Assembly: GCF_000473205.1 (NCBI RefSeq)
Contig: NZ_KI421507.1
Coordinates: 2,896,957-2,960,956 of the forward strand
Direction: 5' to 3'
DNA: 64,000 nucleotides
From: Pseudophaeobacter arcticus DSM 23566
Lineage (GTDB): Bacteria; Pseudomonadota; Alphaproteobacteria; Rhodobacterales; Rhodobacteraceae
In this document: positions 16,478-25,901 of the stretch, piece by piece
Layout: every line of letters starts with the position of its first letter
Position numbering within the stretch: the first letter of the stretch is position 1
Notes under the pieces: generated by a model
Seen by the model: the letters and a program-made list of their open reading frames with translations, nothing else
What the model was told of the DNA's origin: nothing
The model's database searches: none
Program-made: the position numbers and the translations under genes

Positions 16478-19400
16478 TCAGAACACATTCTCACTGCGCT
16501 GGAATTGATCCACCCATTTGCGCACGTCAACCACGTCAAAATAGACCGCAATCAGCGCCGGCAGAACCAGCAGGACCAACACCATCGAGGCCAACAGGCC
16601 AAAGGCCACCGAGACCACAACGGGAACCAGCGTCTGCACCTGTGGGCTGGTCTCAAACAGGATTGGCACCAGCCCCGCAATGGAGGTCGAGGTCGACAGC
16701 AGGATTGGCCGGAAGCGGGCGCGCACCGCATCCAGCGAGGCGGCGACATAGTCATCCCCCTCGAGGTGGGTCTGGAAAAACGTCAGGAACAAAATCGCGT
16801 TGTTGACCACAATCCCGGCCAACGAGGCAAAGCCGATGAGGCTGGGCATCGACATATCCAACCCCATTCCCCAATGGCCCAGAATGGTGCCAACCAGTGC
16901 AAAGGGGATCGACAACATCACCACAACCGGCAGCGAATAGGACCGGAACTGAAAGGCCAGAACCATAAAGACGCCCACAAGCCCCAACAGCAGGAGTTTC
17001 ATAATCGAAGCCTGCGACTTGGCCTGTTCGGCAGTGGCCCCCGAAATGCCGATCTCGACACCGGGAAAGCGCTTTTGCAGCTCCGGGCCCAGCTCTTTGG
17101 TGATCACTGCCGAGACCTGCGCCGAGGTCACATTGGCCGTGTCGATCTTTCCGCGAATTCGTGCCAGCGCCTTGCCATTCTTGCGGGTGATCGTCGGATA
17201 GCCCTGCGACAGGGTTATCTCGGCGACGGTGGACAGCGCCACCAGCTTGCCGCCCGCCACCAAGATGGGAAAGCGCTCCAGCTCAACCAGATTGGCCACT
17301 GTGTCCCCCAGTTTGACTCGCACCGCCATATCGGACTGGTTGGAGCGGAAGCTGTCCGTCTCGGTGCCCTGAAAGGCGCTGCGCAGCTGGTCCGAGACCG
17401 CCTGGGGCGTCAGCCCAACCAGATAGCCATATTCATTCAGCGCCAGTTGCACCTCCTGTCGGCCGCCATAGAAATCCTGAAAGGCCTCAACCACATCAGA
17501 ACGTGCCAGCAGATTATTGCGCAGCTCGGTCGAGGCCGCCTCCAGCTCTTCCAGATCATAGCCGGTGAGTTCAACATCCAGATCAAAGCCTCCCGGCCTC
17601 AGTTCAGCCTGCGCAAATGAAGACTGGACCAGATCCGGGATTGGACCCGCCGCCGATCTCCAGGCCTCAAGCACCGCATCGGCGCTCACATTGCGTTCAG
17701 AGCTGCTGAGCAGATCGACGGTGATCGTGGCGGTGTTGGAGCCATTGTCATAGACTTCGCTGTTGACCGCGTAACGCACCAAGATCCGCTCCACCAAGGG
17801 CGCGCCTCCTTGGGTTTTGGGGGTAAGCTCCGCATCCACCTGGCGCAGCCCCTCCAGCAATTGCTCAACGGTCGCGACAGTGCGCGCGCGGTTGATCCCG
17901 GAAGTCAGCGAAAAACGGATCGTCAGGGTGTCGCTTTCGGTGGAGGGAAAGCCGATCATCTTGACCGTACCGGACGCAATCAGGCTGATCGACAGGATCA
18001 AGACAGCAAAGACCGACCCCAATGTCATATAGCGCCAGGACACCAGCCAGGCGGCAATTGGCAAGACACAGCGCTCTTTGATCCAGTTCAGGCCCCGTTC
18101 GGCCAAACGGGTCTTGTGAACTGTTTGCTTTGCAAGTCTCCCATGGCTCAGGTGATGCGGCAGAATGAAAAAACCCTCAAACAGCGATATCGCCAGGGTG
18201 ATCAGCAGCACCATCGGGATAAACCGCAGGATCTGCCCCATGTCGCCCGCAACAAACAGCAAGGGGCCAAACACGCAGGCGGTTGTCAGAAAGGACGACG
18301 ACACACCGGGCAAGACTTCCAGCGCGCCACGGGACGCGGCCTCGGTCGGACCAACACGGGTGCGCCATTTGTCGATGTTTTCCGCAATCACGATGGAATC
18401 ATCCATGATCAGCCCAACCGCCATCAGCAGCGCCACCAGGGAAATCATGTTGATGGTGATCCCCAGCAGGCTCATCACAAACAAGGTTCCCAGAAAGGAA
18501 ACCGGCAGGGCCGCTGAAATCCACAGGGCCTCGTTCAGGGAAAAGAACAGCCACATGGTCAGAAACACCAGAACCAGACCAACGGCGATATTTTCCGAAA
18601 TCAGGTTCAGCCGTTCCTCTACCAGCTCGGTCATGTTGTTGGTCACGGTGATCCGAAACGGATCGGGATTGGCCGCCCGTTCGGCGCTGAGGATCTGATC
18701 CACCGCCTCAAACACCCGGATACTGTCGGTGTTCTTGGATTTGGACACCGAAATGATCGCCGCCTGATCGCCATCAATATACGAGGCGATATTGTCGTCG
18801 GTATCCATCATCCGCACCTCGGCCAGATCGCTGAGCCGGACAAAGCTGCCAGAGTCGTTTTGCAAGACGATCAGATCTTCGAGATCGGCAACCGAACGAC
18901 GGGTATCTGCGTAGCGCAGCACCAGGCTGTTTTCGTCCAGATCGGCACTGCCAAGTGGTTGGCTCAGGCTTCGGGCCTTGATCGCATCAACGATATTGCG
19001 CGGTGACAGGCCAAACCGGTGCAGCGCGCCCTGATCAAACACCACTTGCAGCTCGCGGTCGGTAATGCCCGAAACCGCGATCTCAGCCACACCGGGCAAC
19101 CCGCGCAGACGATCCGCCAGCTGATCGGCATATTCTATCAACCCCTGTTTGCCAGAAATCCCGGAGACCGCCACCAGGGCCACCAGATCGCTGCGTGCCT
19201 GAATTTCCACCGTGGGAGTTTCAGCATTCAGGGGGAAATCATTGATGCTGGAGACCGCCGAAAAGACATCGTTGAAAAACAGCGTCAGATCGCCGCCCTC
19301 CTCCAGCTCGGCGGTGGCGGTCGCCATACCGTCAACCGACAGGCAGGTGAGCTCGGTCATTCCGGAGGTGCCGGTGAGCGCCGCTTCCAGCGGTGTGCAG

Positions 19401-19582
19401 ATTTCCTCGTCCACATCCCGCGCCGAGGCGCCGGCATAGACAACTCTGGCCGCCACGGTTGAGGCGGTGAACTCGGGGAAGGTCTCGCGCTCCAGACTGC
19501 TGAGGACACCAATCCCCAGAATGCAAAGCAGCGCCATGATCAGGTTTGAGGCAACCGGGTGGCGCACAAAATAAGGGATCAT
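16478..19582 (-). CDS. RND efflux permease (AcrB/HAE1 family)
   Basis: An inner-membrane proton-driven exporter of about 1034 residues, with the duplicated RND layout of two six-helix bundles plus two large periplasmic loops. It opens MIPYFVRHPVASNLIMALL. The fourth helix carries GLIMDDSIVIAENIDKWR with the proton-relay Asp pair, and the second half has a matching GIVVNNAILFLTFFQ. The start at 19582 lies one base after the stop of the adaptor gene, so the two are coupled. Its relatives often export drugs, metals or lipophilic compounds. Neither a TolC-type channel nor a dedicated regulator is adjacent. Confidence 0.94.
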   Translation of the reverse strand: MIPYFVRHPVASNLIMALLCILGIGVLSSLERETFPEFTASTVAARVVYAGASARDVDEEICTPLEAALTGTSGMTELTCLSVDGMATATAELEEGGDLTLFFNDVFSAVSSINDFPLNAETPTVEIQARSDLVALVAVSGISGKQGLIEYADQLADRLRGLPGVAEIAVSGITDRELQVVFDQGALHRFGLSPRNIVDAIKARSLSQPLGSADLDENSLVLRYADTRRSVADLEDLIVLQNDSGSFVRLSDLAEVRMMDTDDNIASYIDGDQAAIISVSKSKNTDSIRVFEAVDQILSAERAANPDPFRITVTNNMTELVEERLNLISENIAVGLVLVFLTMWLFFSLNEALWISAALPVSFLGTLFVMSLLGITINMISLVALLMAVGLIMDDSIVIAENIDKWRTRVGPTEAASRGALEVLPGVSSSFLTTACVFGPLLFVAGDMGQILRFIPMVLLITLAISLFEGFFILPHHLSHGRLAKQTVHKTRLAERGLNWIKERCVLPIAAWLVSWRYMTLGSVFAVLILSISLIASGTVKMIGFPSTESDTLTIRFSLTSGINRARTVATVEQLLEGLRQVDAELTPKTQGGAPLVERILVRYAVNSEVYDNGSNTATITVDLLSSSERNVSADAVLEAWRSAAGPIPDLVQSSFAQAELRPGGFDLDVELTGYDLEELEAASTELRNNLLARSDVVEAFQDFYGGRQEVQLALNEYGYLVGLTPQAVSDQLRSAFQGTETDSFRSNQSDMAVRVKLGDTVANLVELERFPILVAGGKLVALSTVAEITLSQGYPTITRKNGKALARIRGKIDTANVTSAQVSAVITKELGPELQKRFPGVEIGISGATAEQAKSQASIMKLLLLGLVGVFMVLAFQFRSYSLPVVVMLSIPFALVGTILGHWGMGLDMSMPSLIGFASLAGIVVNNAILFLTFFQTHLEGDDYVAASLDAVRARFRPILLSTSTSIAGLVPILFETSPQVQTLVPVVVSVAFGLLASMVLVLLVLPALIAVYFDVVDVRKWVDQFQRSENVF

Positions 19583-19583
19583 G

Positions 19584-20933
19584 TCAATTGCCTTCCGCCG
19601 CAGCAAAAACCGGCACCAATGCCAGCTTCATACCCGGAACAGGCGGGCTGGGCAGGCCCAGCACCAGGCTCTCGCCGCCGGTCAAGCCAGACTGGATGGT
19701 CACCTCGCTGCCAATGACATGCCCTGGCAGCACCTCACGGATGGCCAGTCGGTTTTCCTGGTCGGCCAGATAGACAAAGGGCTTACCGTCATCACTCATG
19801 TGCAGCGCATGGCGGGGGATCGCAACGCTGTCCGGCTTGGGCGCGCTGGAGAAGACAACCCGCACAAAGCTGCCTGTATGCAGCGGCGGCCGCCGCAGCC
19901 CCTGTTCCGCCACCAGCGGATCTGCAACTCTGACAACAATTCCCATGGTTCCTGTCGCTGCATCCATCGTGCCACGCAGGCGCACAATTTCGGCCTCCCA
20001 GGGCTCAAACCGGTCCGGGGTCGAGAGCTCCACATGGGCGCGCACCCCGGCCCGGCGGAGGGCTTCGGTGAATTGGCTGGTATCAAAACTGCTATTTTGC
20101 ACAAACGGATCCTGAACGCCTGACAAGACAACGGGACCAAAACTGCTGGGCTGAACTTCAGCCGTCACCTCGGCGGCGGCAGTACTGTCCAGGGACAAAA
20201 GCGTGTCCCCCGTTCTGACAAATTGCCCAACTTCGATGCTCTTGCTGGCCACCCGCCCCCGGAATGGTGCGGTGATAACAGATTTCTCCAATGCCCGCTC
20301 AGCCTCGGCCAATTCAGCCTGCCGCACCGCCAGAGTCGCAAGGAGCGCATCGCGCCGGGCAGGGAAAAGCGACAGCGTATTGGTCAGATTGGTCACCGAG
20401 GTCTGCTGCGCCAGATAGGATTTTTCTGCCGTATCCACGGTGGCTTGTGTTCCCGCCCCGCGGTCCAGCAAGGCGGTCACCCGCGCCAGTTCAGCCTGGG
20501 CCACCTCCAGGATGCGTTGCTCGACCAAAAGCAGCCGTTGCGCGTTCTCTTCCTCGCGGGAAAGTTCGGCCAGGTCGGCCTCGACGGCTGCAATATTGGC
20601 CAGTGTCTTTTGCCGCAACAGCTCGTTGTCGGTCTGGTCGATCTCAACCAGGACAGTGCCCGCTTCGACGATGCTGCCGGTGTTCAACCCCACAGCCACC
20701 GTCAAAACACGGCCCTGCACCTCAGAAATTGCCGCCCAGCTGTGTTCTGCCTGAACCCGGCCAAACCCCTCGGCGCGGACGATGATCGCCCGGCGCACCA
20801 CCGGCTGAACGCGGACCGCCAGTTCGGCCTCGGGCGGCGCGCCAACCTGCGGGTCCGGGCGCGTGGTCATCCAGATAAAACCCAGAATACCTAGGGCAAG
20901 GGGCGGCAAGACAAGAAGAGGGCGGAGATTCAT
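19584..20933 (-). CDS. RND periplasmic adaptor (HlyD/MFP family)
   Basis: Links the RND permease to an outer-membrane channel. It is about 449 residues, with one N-terminal membrane anchor (LRPLLVLPPLALGILGFIWM). Then come a lipoyl/barrel-sandwich half (VQGRVLTVAVGLNTGSIVEAGTVLVEID), a long helical hairpin rich in Leu, Glu and Ala (about 125-225), and a second lipoyl half (VITAPFRGRVASKSIEVGQFVRTGDTL). The start at 20933 has AAAGG nearby; a longer frame to 20963 lacks support. It is first in the two-gene operon. Confidence 0.92.
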   Translation of the reverse strand: MNLRPLLVLPPLALGILGFIWMTTRPDPQVGAPPEAELAVRVQPVVRRAIIVRAEGFGRVQAEHSWAAISEVQGRVLTVAVGLNTGSIVEAGTVLVEIDQTDNELLRQKTLANIAAVEADLAELSREEENAQRLLLVEQRILEVAQAELARVTALLDRGAGTQATVDTAEKSYLAQQTSVTNLTNTLSLFPARRDALLATLAVRQAELAEAERALEKSVITAPFRGRVASKSIEVGQFVRTGDTLLSLDSTAAAEVTAEVQPSSFGPVVLSGVQDPFVQNSSFDTSQFTEALRRAGVRAHVELSTPDRFEPWEAEIVRLRGTMDAATGTMGIVVRVADPLVAEQGLRRPPLHTGSFVRVVFSSAPKPDSVAIPRHALHMSDDGKPFVYLADQENRLAIREVLPGHVIGSEVTIQSGLTGGESLVLGLPSPPVPGMKLALVPVFAAAEGN

Positions 20934-21330
20934 TACGGCTACCTTTATGACAGGCTCTGGCATGGCCCCAAGCGGGCAACAAAGTATAAACGGTAAACCA
21001 GGTGGTTTCCGTCGCTCGCAGTCTGGCCTTTTTCCGTGGGGATTCCTACCGTTAAACCAAACCCCGCCAAAACCTGCCCCGGCTGAAGAACCTGTTGCGG
21101 CCCTATGCGCTCCACCCGGCGTCCACGGAGATTTTTACCGGTGCCATCGGCGTGAAATTCTTTTGCAAAACACCAAAAATGCCAAACCGGGTACAGAGAT
21201 GTGCAAAAATTGATCAACCTTCCCAAGATGCTACCGAATCTGCAAATGCGCCCTTGCCAGAACGGCGCGAAATTTTTACCCTTTGGACAAGATCTGCAAA
21301 GGGTCGACCTTTCAACACAGGGGAATTTTA
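20934..21330. other. Divergent intergenic region, no gene
   Basis: About 400 bp separating the RND operon from the BMP importer operon. It contains the perfect 8-bp palindrome ggtcgacc (21302-21309) inside aaagggtcgacctttc, 22 bp before the importer start. This could be a regulator site, though it is too short to claim. No open frame in it has family features. Confidence 0.6.
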
Positions 21331-22356
21331 ATGACCAAATCCACTTTGGGCGCGCCGTCACGCCGTCATTTTCTAGCCAGCAGCGCAGCGCTCGCCCTCA
21401 CAGCCGGTGCCGCACTCTCCCCTGCTAAACTCCTGGCAGCAGAGCCCATCAAAGTGGCCGGCATCTATACCGTCCCGGTTGAACAGCAATGGGTAAGCCG
21501 CATCCATGTGGCCGCGCTGGTGGCGCAGGATCGCGGCGACATCAGCTACAGCTATTCCGAAAACACCTCGAACTCTGACTATGCCCGCGTGATGCGCGAA
21601 TATGCCGAGAGCGGCTACAAGATGATCATCGGTGAGATTTTTGGCGTCGAGGCCGAGGCGCGTGAAGTCATGGCGGACTACCCGGATGTTGCCTTCCTGA
21701 TGGGCTCCTCCTTCAAAGAAGACGCCGCCGTGCCCAACCTGTCGGTCTTTGACAACTACATTCAGGATGCCGCCTACCTGTCGGGTATCATCGCCGGGGC
21801 AATGTCCAAATCCGGCAATATCGGCATGGTTGGGGGCTTTCCGATCCCGGAAGTGAACCGCCTGATGCATGCCTTCATGGCCGGCGCCCAGGAAATGAAC
21901 CCGGAGATGAAGTTCCAGGTCTCCTTTATCGGCTCCTGGTTTGATCCCCCCAAGGCCAAGGAAACCGCCTTTGCCATGGCTGAAAATGGCGCCGATGTGC
22001 TTTATGCTGAACGCTTTGGCGTCTCGGATGCGGCCAAGGAAAAAGGCCTCCTGGCCATTGGCAACGTGATCGACACTCAGTCTGACTACCCGGACACGGT
22101 CGTGGCCTCGGCGATCTGGCATTTTGAGCCCACCCTGGACGCCGCCATTGCCGCTGTGCAGGCCGGCAGCTTCACCGCCAAAGACTACGGCATCTATTCC
22201 TTTATGGCCAAAGGCGGCTGTTCCCTGGCGCCCTATGGCACCTTTGAAGGCAAGATCCCGCAGGCAGCACTTGATCTCATTGCCACCCGCACTGCGGCGA
22301 TCAAGGATGGCTCCTATACTGTTGCCATCAACGACGAAGAGCCCAAGTCTTCTTGA
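21331..22356 (+). CDS. BMP-family ABC transporter substrate-binding protein
   Basis: A periplasmic receptor of about 341 residues. The N-terminus has a twin-arginine-like signal (SRRHFLASSAALALTAGAALS). The mature part has the BMP/Med lipoprotein-family patterns VAGIYTVPVEQQWVSRIH, GYKMIIGEIFG and GNIGMVGGFPIPEVNR. BMP receptors bind nucleosides or nucleobases in characterised systems. The ATG at 21331 is chosen; the longer frame would bury the signal. It is the first gene of an importer operon that ends with a nucleobase deaminase, which supports nucleobase uptake. Confidence 0.93.
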   Translation: MTKSTLGAPSRRHFLASSAALALTAGAALSPAKLLAAEPIKVAGIYTVPVEQQWVSRIHVAALVAQDRGDISYSYSENTSNSDYARVMREYAESGYKMIIGEIFGVEAEAREVMADYPDVAFLMGSSFKEDAAVPNLSVFDNYIQDAAYLSGIIAGAMSKSGNIGMVGGFPIPEVNRLMHAFMAGAQEMNPEMKFQVSFIGSWFDPPKAKETAFAMAENGADVLYAERFGVSDAAKEKGLLAIGNVIDTQSDYPDTVVASAIWHFEPTLDAAIAAVQAGSFTAKDYGIYSFMAKGGCSLAPYGTFEGKIPQAALDLIATRTAAIKDGSYTVAINDEEPKSS

Positions 22357-22371
22357 TCTGGGCCTGATCGC

Positions 22372-23916
22372 ATGACCACAGTAACAAAGGCGCAGGTTGT
22401 CCTGCGCCTTCAAGGCATTACCAAACGATTTGGTCCGGTCACGGCCAATGAAGAGGTGAGCTTTGATTTGCATCGCGGTGAAGTCATCGCGCTTTTGGGC
22501 GAAAATGGCGCGGGCAAGACCACGCTGATGAATATCCTGTTTGGCCAATATACCGCCGACGCCGGATCGGTTGAGCTGTTTGGCCAGCCGCTGCCCCCTG
22601 GTGCGCCCCGTGCGGCACTGGATGCGGGCGTCGGCATGGTGCATCAGCATTTCACCCTGGCCGATAACCTGACGGTCTGGGAAAATATCGTTCTGGGCGT
22701 TGATCACCTCGCTGGGCTGTCGCTGAAACCCCGACAGGTCAAATCCCGCATTCGCGCCCTGTCGCAACAGTTTCATCTGAAAGTGGACCAAAATGCCAAG
22801 GTTGGCCGCCTGACGGTGGGCGAACGCCAGCGGGTCGAGATCCTCAAGGCACTGTACCGCGACGCCAAAATCCTGATCCTGGACGAGCCCACCGCGGTAC
22901 TGACCCCGCAAGAGGCCGAGGCGCTGTTTGCCACCCTACGCGAGGCGATTTCCACCGGCCTGTCGGTGATCTTCATCAGTCACAAGCTGCACGAGGTCAT
23001 GGCGATCTCGCACCGTGTTGTTGTGCTGCGGCATGGCAGGTTGGTAGCGGAACGCGCCACCGATGCCACCAACCGCGAAGAACTGGCGGCGCTGATGGTG
23101 GGGGCGGAAGTCACCGCGCCCAGCATTGAAAACCGCGCACCCGGCGCGCCCCTGTTGTCCCTGCGCCGGGTCTGCACCCCGGATCACGGCGCGGCACCGG
23201 GGCTGAAATCGCTCACCCTCGACCTAGCGGCGGGGCAGATCACCGGGCTTGCCGGTGTTTCCGGCAATGGGCAGGCGGCGCTGTCTGATCTGCTCTCTGG
23301 CTTGATCAGCCCGGCGCGTGGCGACATGCAACTGGCGGGGAAGCTGGTGAAAAACTGGTCCCCCCGCACCGCCATCGCAAATGGCATCGCCCGCATCCCC
23401 GAAGACCGGCACAAAACCGGCACCATCGCCGATTTTGACCTCACCGAGAACGCCATTCTGGAAACCTATGCCAGCCGGTTCAGCCGTCGTGGCTGGATGA
23501 ACTGGGCTGCCGCCCGCGCCTTTACCAAGGATCTGATCAAAACCTATGATGTGCGCTGCCCCGGCCCCGACATTCGCATTCGCCTGCTGTCGGGCGGCAA
23601 TATGCAAAAGCTGATCCTGGGGCGCGTGCTGGAAGAAGCCCCCCAGATCATTCTGGCCAACCAGCCAGTGCGCGGCCTGGATATTGGCGCGGTGAACTAT
23701 GTGCATGGCGAACTGGCCAAGGCCCGTGATCGCGGCGCGGCTGTCTTGCTCATCTCGGAGGATCTGGATGAAATCATGCAGCTTTCCGATGTGATTCACG
23801 TGATTTCTGAAGGGCGGCTTAGCCCAGGTTTTGCCCGTGGCACCAAGCGCCCCGAAGAGCTGGGCGCCTGGATGGCCGGCCATGGGTTTGACACGGAGGC
23901 CCCTGATGCGGCTTGA
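22372..23916 (+). CDS. ABC transporter ATPase with two nucleotide-binding domains
   Basis: A 514-residue duplicated ATPase of the sugar/nucleoside (RbsA-like) type. Domain 1 (about 1-250) has Walker A GENGAGKTT, a signature TVGERQRVEIL and Walker B ILILDEPT. Domain 2 (about 260-510) has the degenerate Walker A GVSGNGQAAL and signature LSGGNMQK, but the Walker B Asp-Glu pair is replaced (IILANQPVRGLD), as is usual in this family. It energises the two permeases encoded downstream and lies 15 bp after the receptor gene. Confidence 0.95.
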   Translation: MTTVTKAQVVLRLQGITKRFGPVTANEEVSFDLHRGEVIALLGENGAGKTTLMNILFGQYTADAGSVELFGQPLPPGAPRAALDAGVGMVHQHFTLADNLTVWENIVLGVDHLAGLSLKPRQVKSRIRALSQQFHLKVDQNAKVGRLTVGERQRVEILKALYRDAKILILDEPTAVLTPQEAEALFATLREAISTGLSVIFISHKLHEVMAISHRVVVLRHGRLVAERATDATNREELAALMVGAEVTAPSIENRAPGAPLLSLRRVCTPDHGAAPGLKSLTLDLAAGQITGLAGVSGNGQAALSDLLSGLISPARGDMQLAGKLVKNWSPRTAIANGIARIPEDRHKTGTIADFDLTENAILETYASRFSRRGWMNWAAARAFTKDLIKTYDVRCPGPDIRIRLLSGGNMQKLILGRVLEEAPQIILANQPVRGLDIGAVNYVHGELAKARDRGAAVLLISEDLDEIMQLSDVIHVISEGRLSPGFARGTKRPEELGAWMAGHGFDTEAPDAA

Positions 23917-24955
23917 ACCTATTGCCTCCCCCAGCCCGGCGCGGCGGATTGTGCCGCCTGCGCTGGCCATTGCCGCGACCTTTCTGGTCGCCGCGCTGTT
24001 GGCCCTGGTGGCCGGGGGCAATCCCTTTGCGGTCTTTGGCCTGATCCTGAAAGGCGCCTTTGGCTCGAAATTTGCCCTGCTGGAGACCCTCAACAGCGCC
24101 ACGCCGCTGATCTTTACCGGGCTGGCCATTGCCGTCGCCTTTCGCGCCAAACTGTGGAACATCGGTGCCGAGGCGCAGCTATATGCCGGGGCGGTGCTGA
24201 CCGTGATCCTTGGCACCGGTGCGCTGGGGCTGCCCAGCTATCTGATGCTGCCGCTCTGCGCTCTGGCCGCCATGCTGGCGGGCGCCTTGCTGCTGCTGGG
24301 GCCTGCCTTGCTGAAAACCCGGCTGGGCGTCGATGAGGTGGTGACAACCCTGTTGTTCAACTTCATCTTCCTGCTGTTTGTTTCCTACCTGCTCGAAGGG
24401 CCGCTGAAGGATCCCATGGGCATGGGCTGGCCGAAATCCGCCCGCCTGACACCAGAGGCCCGGCTGCCGCGTATCGTCGACGGCTTGCGGCTACATTGGG
24501 GCTTTGCCCTGGCGCTGGCCGCCGCCTTGGTGGTCTGGGTGATCAACACCCGCACCACGCTGGGATATGAGATGCGCGCGGTGGGCCAAAATGCCGAGGC
24601 CGCGGGGTTTGCCGGCATTCCCGTCACCCGCGTCATCCTGAAAACTGCGCTGCTGTCTGGCGGCCTGGCGGGGCTTGCGGGTTTCTCCGAGGTCTCGGGC
24701 CTGAAAGGCGCGCTGACGCTCGATCTGTCGCCCGGCTTTGGCTATACCGGCATCGTGGTTGCCATGCTGGCGCTGCTGCATCCCCTGGGTGTGGTGGTGG
24801 CGGCGCTGTTTGTCGCTGCCATTTTCGTGGGCGCCGACAGCATGAGCCGCGCCGTTGGCGTACCCAGCTATATTGCCGATATCATGCTGGCCTCGGCCCT
24901 GTTGTTCATGGTGCTGGCGATCCTGCTGACCAAATTCCGTGTGCGGAGAGACTGA
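23906..24955 (+). CDS. ABC transporter permease (BMP-type importer, first)
   Basis: An integral membrane subunit of about 349 residues with eight or more hydrophobic segments. The EAA-like region is GYEMRAVGQNAEAAGFAGI, and the family pattern KLWNIGAEAQLYAGA lies near the second segment. The ATG at 23906 follows GGAGG by six bases and overlaps the ATPase stop by 11 bases. Earlier starts would overlap the ATPase further without a ribosome site. It pairs with the next permease to form the channel. Confidence 0.93.
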   Translation: MRLEPIASPSPARRIVPPALAIAATFLVAALLALVAGGNPFAVFGLILKGAFGSKFALLETLNSATPLIFTGLAIAVAFRAKLWNIGAEAQLYAGAVLTVILGTGALGLPSYLMLPLCALAAMLAGALLLLGPALLKTRLGVDEVVTTLLFNFIFLLFVSYLLEGPLKDPMGMGWPKSARLTPEARLPRIVDGLRLHWGFALALAAALVVWVINTRTTLGYEMRAVGQNAEAAGFAGIPVTRVILKTALLSGGLAGLAGFSEVSGLKGALTLDLSPGFGYTGIVVAMLALLHPLGVVVAALFVAAIFVGADSMSRAVGVPSYIADIMLASALLFMVLAILLTKFRVRRD

Positions 24956-24956
24956 T

Positions 24957-25901
24957 ATGGATCTGTTCGATATTCTGCTCTCTGCCAGTTTCTGGGCCGC
25001 CGCCATCCGCATTGCCTCGCCGCTAATCTTTGCCACCCTGGGCGAGCTGATCTGCGAGCGCGCCGGGGTGCTGAACCTTGGCATTGAGGGCATCATGGTG
25101 GCCGGCGCCTTTGCCGGCTGGATTGCGGTCTGGGCGGGCCTGCCGCTGTGGGGCGGTGTGGCGGTGGCGATGCTCACCGGCATGATGCTGGGGCTGGTGC
25201 ATTCCATCCTCAGCGTGCCCTTTGGGCTCTCGCAACATGTGGTGGGCATTGGCCTGACACTGCTGGCGACCTCGCTGACCTTCTACACCTATCGCGTGGT
25301 GCTGCCCGAGGTGTCATCGCCGCCCAAAATCACCGCCTTTCAACCCTATGAAATTCCACTGCTGTCGGATCTGCCGCTGGTTGGCCCGGCGCTGTTTTCG
25401 CAAACGCCGCTGACCTATGCCGGGTTTATCCTTGCGGCGCTGACGGCGCTGGTGCTCTACCGTACCCCGCTGGGGCTGGCAGTGCGCGCCGCCGGAGAGA
25501 ACCCCGCTGCCGTGGCCGCACAGGGCCTGTCGGTGACCGCAATCCGCATGGGGGCGGTGATTGTTGGCTCTGGCTTTATGGCTGTGGGCGGTGCGTTTTT
25601 GACCCTTTCGGCCTTTGACAGCTTCTTTTTCGATATGGTGAACGGGCGCGGCTGGATCTGTATTGCACTGGTGGTCTTTGGCGCCTGGAAACCCGGCAAG
25701 GCGGTGATGGGCGCCATTCTGTTTGCCGCCTTTGATGCGCTGCAAATCCGCCTGCAACAGACCGGCATTGGCGCCGTGGTCCCCTATCAGGTCTTTTTGA
25801 TGTTGCCCTATTTCCTGTCCATTCTGGCCCTGGTGGTGATGTCACGCCGCGCCGAGATCCCAGCGGCGCTGATGGTGCCCTTCAACAAGGGAGAGAGATG
25901 A
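24957..25901 (+). CDS. ABC transporter permease (BMP-type importer, second)
   Basis: A 314-residue membrane protein with about eight segments and the family stretch LGELICERAGVLNLGIEGIMVAGAF at residues 21-45. An EAA-like GLAVRAAGENPAAVAAQGL follows in the second half. The start at 24957 lies just after the upstream permease stop, with CGGAGAGAC as ribosome site. Its last bases overlap the deaminase start by four (ATGA), tying the catabolic gene to the transporter. Confidence 0.93.
   Translation: MDLFDILLSASFWAAAIRIASPLIFATLGELICERAGVLNLGIEGIMVAGAFAGWIAVWAGLPLWGGVAVAMLTGMMLGLVHSILSVPFGLSQHVVGIGLTLLATSLTFYTYRVVLPEVSSPPKITAFQPYEIPLLSDLPLVGPALFSQTPLTYAGFILAALTALVLYRTPLGLAVRAAGENPAAVAAQGLSVTAIRMGAVIVGSGFMAVGGAFLTLSAFDSFFFDMVNGRGWICIALVVFGAWKPGKAVMGAILFAAFDALQIRLQQTGIGAVVPYQVFLMLPYFLSILALVVMSRRAEIPAALMVPFNKGER

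Noticed and set aside
21373..22911. 512-residue minus-strand open frame
   Set aside because: Antisense to the BMP receptor and the start of the ATPase gene; composition is that of a high-G+C shadow.
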